In this document: piece after piece, positions 57,567 to 64,000 of the stretch | How the letters are laid out: every line of letters starts with the position of its first letter | Position numbering within the stretch: the first letter of the stretch is position 1 | NCBI RefSeq assembly: GCF_000429025.1 | Contig: NZ_AUBB01000024.1 | Coordinates: 1 to 64,000, forward strand | Direction: 5' to 3' | Length of the DNA: 64,000 nucleotides | DNA from: Actinospineispora spinosispora DSM 44797 | GTDB lineage: Bacteria; Actinomycetota; Actinomycetes; Mycobacteriales; Pseudonocardiaceae | Notes under the pieces: generated by a model | Databases searched by the model: none | What the model was told of the DNA's origin: nothing | What the model saw: only the letters and a program-made list of their open reading frames with translations | Position numbers and translations under genes: made by a program

Positions 57567-58643
57567 ATGGCGCTCACCAACAAGATCGATCCCGTCGAGG
57601 CGGCGATGAGTCTGACCCGCTGGTTGTCCGAGCGGATGCCCGAGGCGACCGGTCTGCGAGTGTCCGACGTCCGGGTACCGAGCTCGAACGGCCTGTCGAC
57701 CGAGACCGTCCTGTTCACCGCGTCGTGGCAGCAGGGCTCACAGGCGATGGTTGCGCGGGTCCAGCCCGACGGCGAGGGCGTCTTCCCGTCCTACGACCTG
57801 GCCAAGGAAGCGGCGGTGATGCGCGCGCTGGCGGACAACACGCCGGTGCCGGCGCCCCGGGTCCTGTTCTACGAGGACGACCCCGCTGTACTGGGCGCCC
57901 CGTTCCTGGTGATGGAGCACGTCGACGGCCGGATCCCGTCGGACGACCCGCCGTTCACCGCCGCCGGCTGGGTCCTCGATCTGGAACCGGAGCAGCGGCT
58001 GGCGATGTGGGAGAACAGCCTGACCGTTCTCGCCGACATCCACGCCGCCGACCACCGAGAGCTCGGCCTACCCGAGGGCGGATTGCCCGAGCAGCTCGCC
58101 ACCTGGGAGGACTTCTTCCGGTGGGCGAGCAAGGGCGAGCCGAACCCGACGATCGAGGCAGCGCTGGCCTGGCTGCGCGACAACCAGCCCGCCGATGACG
58201 AGAAGGTCCTGAACTGGGGTGACGCCCGGGTCGGCAACCTCATCTTCGGTGACGACCTCGGCGTCGGGGCGGTCCTCGACTGGGAGATGGTCACCCTCGC
58301 CAGTCGTGAGCAGGACCTCGGCTGGTGGCTGTTCCTCATGCGCCACCACACCGAGGGCATCGGACTGCCTCTACCCGACGGCATCCCCGATGCGGCCGAG
58401 ACGGTCGCCTTCTACGAGAAGGTCGCCGGAACCCAGGCGCGCAACCTCGAGTACTACGAGGTCTTCGCCGGGACCCGGCTGGCGATCATCATGGTCCGTG
58501 CCGCGCACATGCTGATCGGTGTCGGCGCGCTTCCGCCGGACAACCCGATGGCGCTGAACAACCCGGCCAGCCAGCTCGTCGCGAAGCTGCTCGGCCTGCC
58601 CGCTCCGAGCGGGGACACCACGAGCTTCATCGGTAACCGCTGA
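57567..58643 (+). CDS. APH-family phosphotransferase
   Basis: 358 residues. ATP-site features include VMEHVDGRIP. The catalytic loop LNWGDARVGNLIFGDD is a variant of the usual HGDxxxxN, with Asn-Trp-Gly-Asp in place of His-Gly-Asp, and the metal Asp is in AVLDWEMV. Family members phosphorylate alcohols such as hydroxyacyl-CoA, sterols or aminoglycosides. It follows the oxidoreductase by 2 bp; with no antibiotic context, a lipid or isoprenoid alcohol is more likely. Confidence 0.83.
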   Translation: MALTNKIDPVEAAMSLTRWLSERMPEATGLRVSDVRVPSSNGLSTETVLFTASWQQGSQAMVARVQPDGEGVFPSYDLAKEAAVMRALADNTPVPAPRVLFYEDDPAVLGAPFLVMEHVDGRIPSDDPPFTAAGWVLDLEPEQRLAMWENSLTVLADIHAADHRELGLPEGGLPEQLATWEDFFRWASKGEPNPTIEAALAWLRDNQPADDEKVLNWGDARVGNLIFGDDLGVGAVLDWEMVTLASREQDLGWWLFLMRHHTEGIGLPLPDGIPDAAETVAFYEKVAGTQARNLEYYEVFAGTRLAIIMVRAAHMLIGVGALPPDNPMALNNPASQLVAKLLGLPAPSGDTTSFIGNR

Positions 58644-58738
58644 GCCGAAAAAAAGAAATAACCGACAATTCATCGTAACTCCACCTCGGACCCTCTCGTT
58701 TGATTAATTGGATAGCGCGAATTGAGGAGATGGGTGGC

Positions 58739-59581
58739 ATGGCTACATCTGTCGTGGCTCAATCTGTACCCAGGAATCAGAGTCGATGGGCCGGACTCGT
58801 ACCCGGTCCGGTATACCGGCCCATCGAACTCGTGGGTGGATTGACCGATCTTGCCGGCAAAGTGCTCTACAGTGCCATCAGGCGCCCGCGAGGTTATTGG
58901 ACCACTGCTCGGGACGAGATGTATTACGTCCTGCGGGTCGCCTGGTTCCCCATGGCGCTGGCGGTCTTCACGTTCGGACTCATGGTCGGGATCCTGGGGA
59001 TCAACTTCACCACCCTGCTCGGCGCGAACAACCGGTACGGCCAGTACTTCTTCATCATCAATATCCGCGAATTCACGCCGTGGATCAACTCGATGGTCGT
59101 CGCGGGGATCGTCGGTGCCTCGATGTGTGCCGACCTCGGGTCCCGGAAGGTTCGCGAGGAGCTGGACGCGCTGGAGGTCCTCGGCGTCGAACCCGTCCGT
59201 GAGCTGGTACTTCCCCGGATCGTGTCGGTCACGCTGCTGACCCCGCTGCTGATGGTGGCCTCGCTGCTGATCGGCGTCGTGTGTTCCGCGGTGAGCTCGG
59301 TGACCTACGGAACTGTGCCCAGCGGCGAGTACTTCGCCACCGTGTACGCGAACCTGACCGTGGTGGAGATCGTCGTCGCGCTGCTCAAGAGCGCGATCAT
59401 CGGCTTCGTCATCGGGGTGGTGTGTTCGTACATGGGCCTCAACGCCACCGGTGGTGCCTCCGGAGTGGGGAAGGCGGTGAACCGCGCGGTGGTCATCTCG
59501 TTCGCGCTCGTGTTCATCGTCGATTTCATCGTCAACCTCATCGCTCTCGGGTTCTATCCCGAGATGCAGACCGTTCGTTAA
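58739..59581 (+). CDS. yrbEA: YrbE/MlaE-type permease of an Mce transporter (first subunit)
   Basis: 280 residues from the ATG at 58739 (GAGGAG 9 bp upstream). Five to six membrane helices. It carries the MlaE-family segment GASMCADLGSRKVREELDALEVLGVEPVRELVLPRI, with the Glu-x-x-Ala-Leu coupling motif. It would form the permease of an Mce lipid importer with the next gene and an ATPase (Mkl) encoded elsewhere. The 95-bp AT-rich gap before it may hold an internal promoter. Confidence 0.92.
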   Translation: MATSVVAQSVPRNQSRWAGLVPGPVYRPIELVGGLTDLAGKVLYSAIRRPRGYWTTARDEMYYVLRVAWFPMALAVFTFGLMVGILGINFTTLLGANNRYGQYFFIINIREFTPWINSMVVAGIVGASMCADLGSRKVREELDALEVLGVEPVRELVLPRIVSVTLLTPLLMVASLLIGVVCSAVSSVTYGTVPSGEYFATVYANLTVVEIVVALLKSAIIGFVIGVVCSYMGLNATGGASGVGKAVNRAVVISFALVFIVDFIVNLIALGFYPEMQTVR

Positions 59582-59593
59582 AGGGGTCGGGTC

Positions 59594-60391
59594 GTGACTG
59601 GCTCAATGGTGCGCCAAGGGGTTTCGGACAAACTGACCAAGTTGACCGAGATGGTGGTCTTCTTCGGTCAGGTCTTCGCCTCGGTCCCTCGGACCAGGAA
59701 GTACGCGAGCGAGGTACTCCGGCAGGCCGGGATTCTGATCCTGTCCAGTGGACTGATCATCTGGTTCATGGAGCTGCTCATCGGGGCCGTCTTCGCGGTC
59801 CAGGGGCACTACCTGACCAGGCAGTTCGGCGCCGGCGGCTACGTGGGGATCTTCCCGGCGCTCGGCGGCCTCCGTACCTGCGCACCGGAGATGTGGGGCT
59901 GGATCCTGGCCGCGAAGGTCGGCTGCGGCCTGGTCGCCGAGATCGGTTCGGCCCGGATCTCCGACGAGGTCGACGCGCTCGAGGTCATGGGCATCGAGTC
60001 GAAGCCGTACCTGATCGCCACCCGGTTGATCGCCGCCCTCATCGCCATGCCGTTCCTCTACATCGTGGGCCTGGGACTGCTCTACATCTCCTCCTGGTAC
60101 ATGGTGGTGCACGTACTGCACACGGTGTCCGAAGGCGGTTTCCTGACGATTCTGTGGGCATTCCAGAGTCCGTTGGATCTGCTTTTCTCGATGATCTGGA
60201 CGATGGTGCTCGGTGCCATCGTCATTCTGGTCGGCTGTTACTACGGATACACCGCGAGCGGTGGTCCGGTGGGCGTCGGCCTGAACACCGCTAAGTCGAT
60301 GGTCGTGAACATGGTGCTCGTCAGTGTCATCGGTCTTCTCGCGCAGCAGGCTTTCTGGGGCGGTTTTCCGAATGCGCCTATCGCCAACTAG
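59594..60391 (+). CDS. yrbEB: YrbE/MlaE-type permease of an Mce transporter (second subunit)
   Basis: 265 residues from a GTG at 59594 (AAAGGGG upstream). It has AAKVGCGLVAEIGSARISDEVDALEVMGIESKPYLIATRLI, the EIGSAR...DALEVMGI motif of the family, and several membrane helices. It starts 12 bp after yrbEA. The two permease proteins heterodimerise. The following mce genes complete the normal order. Confidence 0.92.
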   Translation: MTGSMVRQGVSDKLTKLTEMVVFFGQVFASVPRTRKYASEVLRQAGILILSSGLIIWFMELLIGAVFAVQGHYLTRQFGAGGYVGIFPALGGLRTCAPEMWGWILAAKVGCGLVAEIGSARISDEVDALEVMGIESKPYLIATRLIAALIAMPFLYIVGLGLLYISSWYMVVHVLHTVSEGGFLTILWAFQSPLDLLFSMIWTMVLGAIVILVGCYYGYTASGGPVGVGLNTAKSMVVNMVLVSVIGLLAQQAFWGGFPNAPIAN

Positions 60392-60424
60392 CCGCATCGC
60401 TACACGTCCTTGGAAGGTCCGGAA

Positions 60425-61660
60425 ATGAGCAACAAACTGACGTGGGTCGCCTTCGGGGTGGTCGGTGTCCTGGCTGTTCTCCTGGGTTTTGTCCTGGCTG
60501 GTCGATACAGCGGGGACGACTACACGGTCGTGCTTCCGAATGCGATCGGAGTCGTCGAGGGAACGCCCGTCCAAATCGCCGGACGGGACGTCGGAAACGT
60601 CACCGAGGTCACCGTCAAGAATGACAAGGCGATCGTCGGAATGCGTGTCGGTAATCTGCCCGCACCGTTGCGTACCGGCACCACGGTCACCGTGGAATGG
60701 CGCTCGGTGCTCGGTGAGCGCTACCTGCAGCTGCAGCCCGGCCCCGGTACGAACCCGGTGCTGCCGGCCGGCGCGATGATCCAGGCAGGCTCCTCGCAGG
60801 TGGTCGTCGAGGACCTCCTGGAGGCGCTCGACACCCCGACGCGCACCCACCTGGCATCGATGCTGCAGCAGCTGAACGTGACGATGGCCGGTCATCAGCA
60901 GGACTTCAACCAGACCCTGAAGGCGGCCGGCCCGTCGGTGCAGGCGGTCGGCTCGGTGCTGAAGGCTGTCGGCTCCGACGGTCAGGCCATCCGGACGGTG
61001 CTCGCTGACCTGCACAAAGTTACCTCTGTGCTCGCCGAGCGGCGAGGCAGGCTGTCCTCGACGGTCACCGACCTGAAGCAGCTCACCAGCACCGCCTCGG
61101 TCCACGAGCAGCAGCTCAGCGACAGTGTCGCCGAGCTGCCGGGCACTCTCGACTCGGTGAAGACGGCGCTGGACAAGGTGCCGGCCGCCGCGGACGCCAC
61201 CGTCCCGCTGCTGGACGACCTGGCCCCGGCGACCGAACAGCTGCCCGGGCTGGCCGCCGACCTGAGCCCGATGCTGGACGACCTGCGCCCGAGTGTGAAG
61301 CTCCTCGGTCCGACGCTGGACGCCGCGGACGGGCTGCTCGACGTGGCCCCCGATTTCCTCGACACGTCCAGCCATGTCCTGCCGGTATTGCGGACCACAC
61401 TGGACACCGCCAATCCGGCTGTTGCATTCCTGCGGCCCTATACCCCGGAGATCATGGGATTCCTCTCCGGGTGGGGCGGCGTCTTCTCTCCCTATGACTC
61501 CATGGGCCACATGGGTCACCCGATCGTTCCGGCGGGTCAGACCGCCAACAACAACGGCCCCAATGTGCAGACCCCGGGCGAGACCATCTCGCCGGTAATC
61601 CTGCCCGGCGCGATCGTGAACCAGCCGTGGGCCGACGCAACCGGGAGTGCCCCGCGATGA
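60425..61660 (+). CDS. Mce-family substrate-binding/shuttle protein, first
   Basis: 411 residues from the ATG at 60425 (GGAAGG upstream). One N-terminal membrane helix (TWVAFGVVGVLAVLLGFVLAG), then the MCE domain (YTVVLPNAIGVVEGTPVQIAGRDVGNVTEV with a Gly-Val-Val-Glu-Gly core). A long helical region with repeating hydrophobic heptads (about residues 120-340) and a Pro/Asn-rich tail follow. MCE proteins form hexameric shuttles for lipids across the envelope. Its stop overlaps the next gene by 4 bp. Confidence 0.9.
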   Translation: MSNKLTWVAFGVVGVLAVLLGFVLAGRYSGDDYTVVLPNAIGVVEGTPVQIAGRDVGNVTEVTVKNDKAIVGMRVGNLPAPLRTGTTVTVEWRSVLGERYLQLQPGPGTNPVLPAGAMIQAGSSQVVVEDLLEALDTPTRTHLASMLQQLNVTMAGHQQDFNQTLKAAGPSVQAVGSVLKAVGSDGQAIRTVLADLHKVTSVLAERRGRLSSTVTDLKQLTSTASVHEQQLSDSVAELPGTLDSVKTALDKVPAAADATVPLLDDLAPATEQLPGLAADLSPMLDDLRPSVKLLGPTLDAADGLLDVAPDFLDTSSHVLPVLRTTLDTANPAVAFLRPYTPEIMGFLSGWGGVFSPYDSMGHMGHPIVPAGQTANNNGPNVQTPGETISPVILPGAIVNQPWADATGSAPR

Positions 61661-63075
61661 AACCTCGTCGATTTCTGGTGGCCGCGCTCGCGGTCGCAGT
61701 GATTCTGCTCGGCTGGCTCGCCTATGCGAAAACGCAGGACAATGCGCGGGCGACCGTCACGGCCGTGTTCGTCGATTCCAGCCCATTGGCGCCGGGGAAC
61801 AAGGTGCAGCTCGACGGCGTCGAGGTGGGCACGATCTCCTCGATCAGCCTGGTCGGCGGCCAGTCCCACGTGCGGATGTCCCTGGACCGTTCGGTGCTGC
61901 CGCTGCACACCGACGCGACCGCGAAGATCCAGCCGGTGAGCCTGCTGGGTGAGCGGTTCATCGCGCTCGGCCAGGGAACGCCGTCCGCCCCGGTCCTCGC
62001 GCAGCCGATGGTCATCCCGGCGAGCCGGACCGGTTCGTCGGTGGACCTCGACGACCTGCTCAACACGCTCAGCGACCCGACCTCGACGGCGCTGGCCGCG
62101 ACGGTGACCACGCTGGGCCAGGGGATCGCGGGCCAGGGTGACTCGGTCGCCAAGGCGCTCACCGTCGCGCAGCCCTCGCTGCACCAGGCCGACCAGCTGT
62201 CCCGGCTGCTCGACCAGCAGAACTCGTTGCTGACCAACCTCATCGTGGCGGCGCAGCGCAACGCCACCGCGTTCGCGCAGCCGCTGGACTCGCTGGTCGG
62301 TTCCGCGCGGCAGTCCCTGGGTGCCGTTGCCGCGAACCGGCAGGCACTCGACGGTGCCGTCGGTGACCTGCCCAGCACATTGGCCAGCGCCCGGCGCACG
62401 CTGGGCAACCTGGGCACGATGGCCGACAACACCACCGACGTACTCGCCGGGGTCCGGCCGCTGACCGACAACCTGGTCGACGCCAGTGGCGAGCTGAGCG
62501 ACTTCGCCGATGCCGCGAAGCCGGCGCTGAACGCGGCGCCCGACGCGCTCGACCGGCTCGACCACCTGCTGGACGAGGCACGTCCGGTGATCCACGACCT
62601 GAAGCCGGCGGCCGGTGATCTGCGGTCGGTCGGCACGTCGCTCAACACGCTGAGCAACCAGATCCTCACCCACGACAAGGGCGTGCCCAGCCAGCTGGAG
62701 AACGCCATGACCGGCCTGGCCAACTGGGCCATGACGACCACCGGCTACGACGGGCTCGCCCATTACTTCCGTGCCGTCGTGGTCGCGTCGCCGTCGACCG
62801 TCGGCACGACGCTGCTCGGCCCGCTGCCCCCGGTCGGCAAGAACCAGCCGTTCAACCCGGTCCGCGACGACCCCAGCGGACAGAGCGGCTACCCGCCCAC
62901 GAAGCCGTTGCCGTTCGTCCCGACGCTGCCGAACCCCGACGGTGCCGAGAACGGCGGCCACGCCCCGAAGAACGAGCCTCGAACGAGGCCGGAGCCGGAG
63001 CCGGGCAACGCGACCGGGCTGACCCCGAAACAGGAGTCGAACATGTTCGACCAGCTCCTCGGCGGAGGCAACTGA
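61657..63075 (+). CDS. Mce-family substrate-binding/shuttle protein, second
   Basis: 472 residues from an ATG overlapping the previous stop (ATGA). Signal/anchor helix RRFLVAALAVAVILLGWLAY, the MCE domain (VTAVFVDSSPLAPGNKVQLDGVEVGTISSI), a helical barrel region (about 130-340), and a C-terminal Pro-rich and Asn-rich extension. It is 60 residues longer than the first. Each Mce operon typically has six of these. Confidence 0.9.
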   Translation: MKPRRFLVAALAVAVILLGWLAYAKTQDNARATVTAVFVDSSPLAPGNKVQLDGVEVGTISSISLVGGQSHVRMSLDRSVLPLHTDATAKIQPVSLLGERFIALGQGTPSAPVLAQPMVIPASRTGSSVDLDDLLNTLSDPTSTALAATVTTLGQGIAGQGDSVAKALTVAQPSLHQADQLSRLLDQQNSLLTNLIVAAQRNATAFAQPLDSLVGSARQSLGAVAANRQALDGAVGDLPSTLASARRTLGNLGTMADNTTDVLAGVRPLTDNLVDASGELSDFADAAKPALNAAPDALDRLDHLLDEARPVIHDLKPAAGDLRSVGTSLNTLSNQILTHDKGVPSQLENAMTGLANWAMTTTGYDGLAHYFRAVVVASPSTVGTTLLGPLPPVGKNQPFNPVRDDPSGQSGYPPTKPLPFVPTLPNPDGAENGGHAPKNEPRTRPEPEPGNATGLTPKQESNMFDQLLGGGN

Positions 63076-63077
63076 TC

Positions 63078-64000
63078 ATGGCTCCGACCAAGGAATCAGC
63101 CCGCAACTTCACCAAGGGCCTCGGCACCGTCGTCGTCGCCGCGATGATCGGCTACCTGGCGTTCACCGCGAACGAGGGCCGTCTGCCCGGAGCGCCGGTC
63201 ACCACCGTCAAGGCGGAGTTCGACGACGTCGGGCAGCTGCAGCCCGGCTCGGAGGTCCGGCAGAACGGGATCGTCGTCGGGCAGGTCTCGGCGGTGCAGC
63301 TGGTCAACGGCAAGCCGCTGGTCACGATGGACACCCACGACGGCGTCCCGATGTACCGGGACGGCTACGCCGGTATCTGGGACCAGTCGGCGCTGGCCCA
63401 GAAGTACGTCGAGCTGCGCCCGGGCAACCCGGCCAGCGGGTTGCTCGGGACGGCGACACTGCCGGTCCGCCAGACCGAGTCCACGCACGACGTGGTCGCC
63501 CTGCTCGACGTGTTCGACCCGGCCACCCGCGCCGCGTTCGGCAACTCCATGCGGCAGCTCGGCGGCCTGGCAGGCTACGGCCCCGGTCTGCACGACTTCG
63601 TCGCGGCGGCACCCGGAGCTCTGACCGACCTCGGAACGATCAGCACCACGCTGGTGTCGCAGCGGACCGACCTGCCCAGTCTGCTGCGCACCTCGGACCG
63701 GCTGTCCGAACGCTTCAACGGCCGCCAGCAGCAGATCACCGAGCTGCTGCACCAGACCGACGAGACGCTGCAGGCGCTGGGCGTCGACGGCGGCAAGCCG
63801 CTGAGCGACACCGTCGCCCAGCTGCCCACGACGCTGAAGGCCGCGCGGACCGCTCTGGACGACGCCGACGCCCCGCTCGCCGACCTCGCCTCGGCCACCG
63901 GGAGCCTGCGCTCCGGCGCCGGTGCGCTCGGCCAGGCAACCCCCGATCTGCGGGGAACCTTCCGGGACGCACGCGCGCCACTGCGCCAGGTCCCCGACGT
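63078..64000 (+). CDS. Mce-family protein, third (partial at window end)
   Basis: The frame is open from the ATG at 63078 to the end of the window (307 codons visible). N-terminal helix GLGTVVVAAMIGYLAFTA, MCE domain (VTTVKAEFDDVGQLQPGSEVRQNGIVVGQVSAV), then the helical barrel region with periodic Leu. It starts 2 bp after the previous stop. The remaining mce genes presumably continue to the right. Confidence 0.88.
   Translation, partial: MAPTKESARNFTKGLGTVVVAAMIGYLAFTANEGRLPGAPVTTVKAEFDDVGQLQPGSEVRQNGIVVGQVSAVQLVNGKPLVTMDTHDGVPMYRDGYAGIWDQSALAQKYVELRPGNPASGLLGTATLPVRQTESTHDVVALLDVFDPATRAAFGNSMRQLGGLAGYGPGLHDFVAAAPGALTDLGTISTTLVSQRTDLPSLLRTSDRLSERFNGRQQQITELLHQTDETLQALGVDGGKPLSDTVAQLPTTLKAARTALDDADAPLADLASATGSLRSGAGALGQATPDLRGTFRDARAPLRQVPD

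Overview
The window is GC-rich actinobacterial DNA. Codon use, GTG starts, ATGA/GTGA translational coupling, a 13E12/DUF222-type gene at the left edge, several TetR, GntR, PucR and MerR regulators, and an mce (mammalian cell entry) operon at the right edge all point to a mycolata- or Pseudonocardiaceae-like actinomycete. A family-level assignment is inference only. About 52 protein genes are supported. I see no rRNA, tRNA, CRISPR array, insertion sequence, prophage or replication origin.

Layout. 1-200: partial DUF222 gene. 0.4-6.9 kb: divergent catabolic cluster (KstD-like FAD dehydrogenase and SnoaL-like protein on one side; amidase, nitrilase-superfamily hydrolase, duplicated membrane protein and alpha/beta hydrolase on the other) with twin LacI-type palindromes between them. 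7.0-11.5 kb: translationally coupled signalling operon of two paralogous hybrid histidine kinases, one apparently a pseudokinase, and a LuxR-type response regulator. 11.5-15.2 kb: HyuA/HyuB hydantoinase-oxoprolinase pair. 15.4-17.2 kb: small protein, secreted 28-residue-repeat protein and L,D-transpeptidase. 17.7-22.9 kb: MerR regulator, MFS exporter and two ABC half-transporters (IrtA/IrtB-like), with a duplicated composite MerR-operator/iron-box element. 23.0-28.7 kb: TetR, ABC exporter, BtrH/C39-like protein and an orphan SecY. 28.7-37.7 kb: CbiZ, P450, DUF4177, a second hydantoinase-type operon (HyuA-like, DUF917, PucR), a sigma-factor-like protein with a membrane anchor and Gly-rich tail, and an SDR. 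37.8-43.4 kb: acyl-CoA synthetase, TetR, MFS, MBL hydrolase and FAH hydrolase. 43.6-48.8 kb: thioesterase-II/GNAT fusion, two small membrane proteins, a P450, an ACS-type MFS transporter and a universal stress protein. 48.8-53 kb: aromatic ring-cleavage cluster (flavin hydroxylase, FAH hydrolase, extradiol dioxygenase) with a divergent GntR. 53.3-64 kb: TetR plus a long co-directional operon (membrane protein, DUF7064-like protein, phytoene-desaturase-like oxidoreductase, APH-like kinase, YrbE-A, YrbE-B and three or more MCE proteins) cut by the window end.

The most unusual features lie outside the ordinary genes. (i) Most convergent gene junctions are capped by long palindromes belonging to a few recurring sequence families, and one has supplied the last codons and stop of the GntR gene. 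(ii) The composite MerR/iron element occurs twice with identical spacing. (iii) A roughly 115-bp upstream/leader element is shared by the thioesterase-GNAT gene and the universal stress protein gene. (iv) An active/pseudo histidine kinase pair is encoded together. (v) A lipid or terpenoid modification set is built into an mce operon. All functional claims rest on reading the translated sequence; no database search was run.
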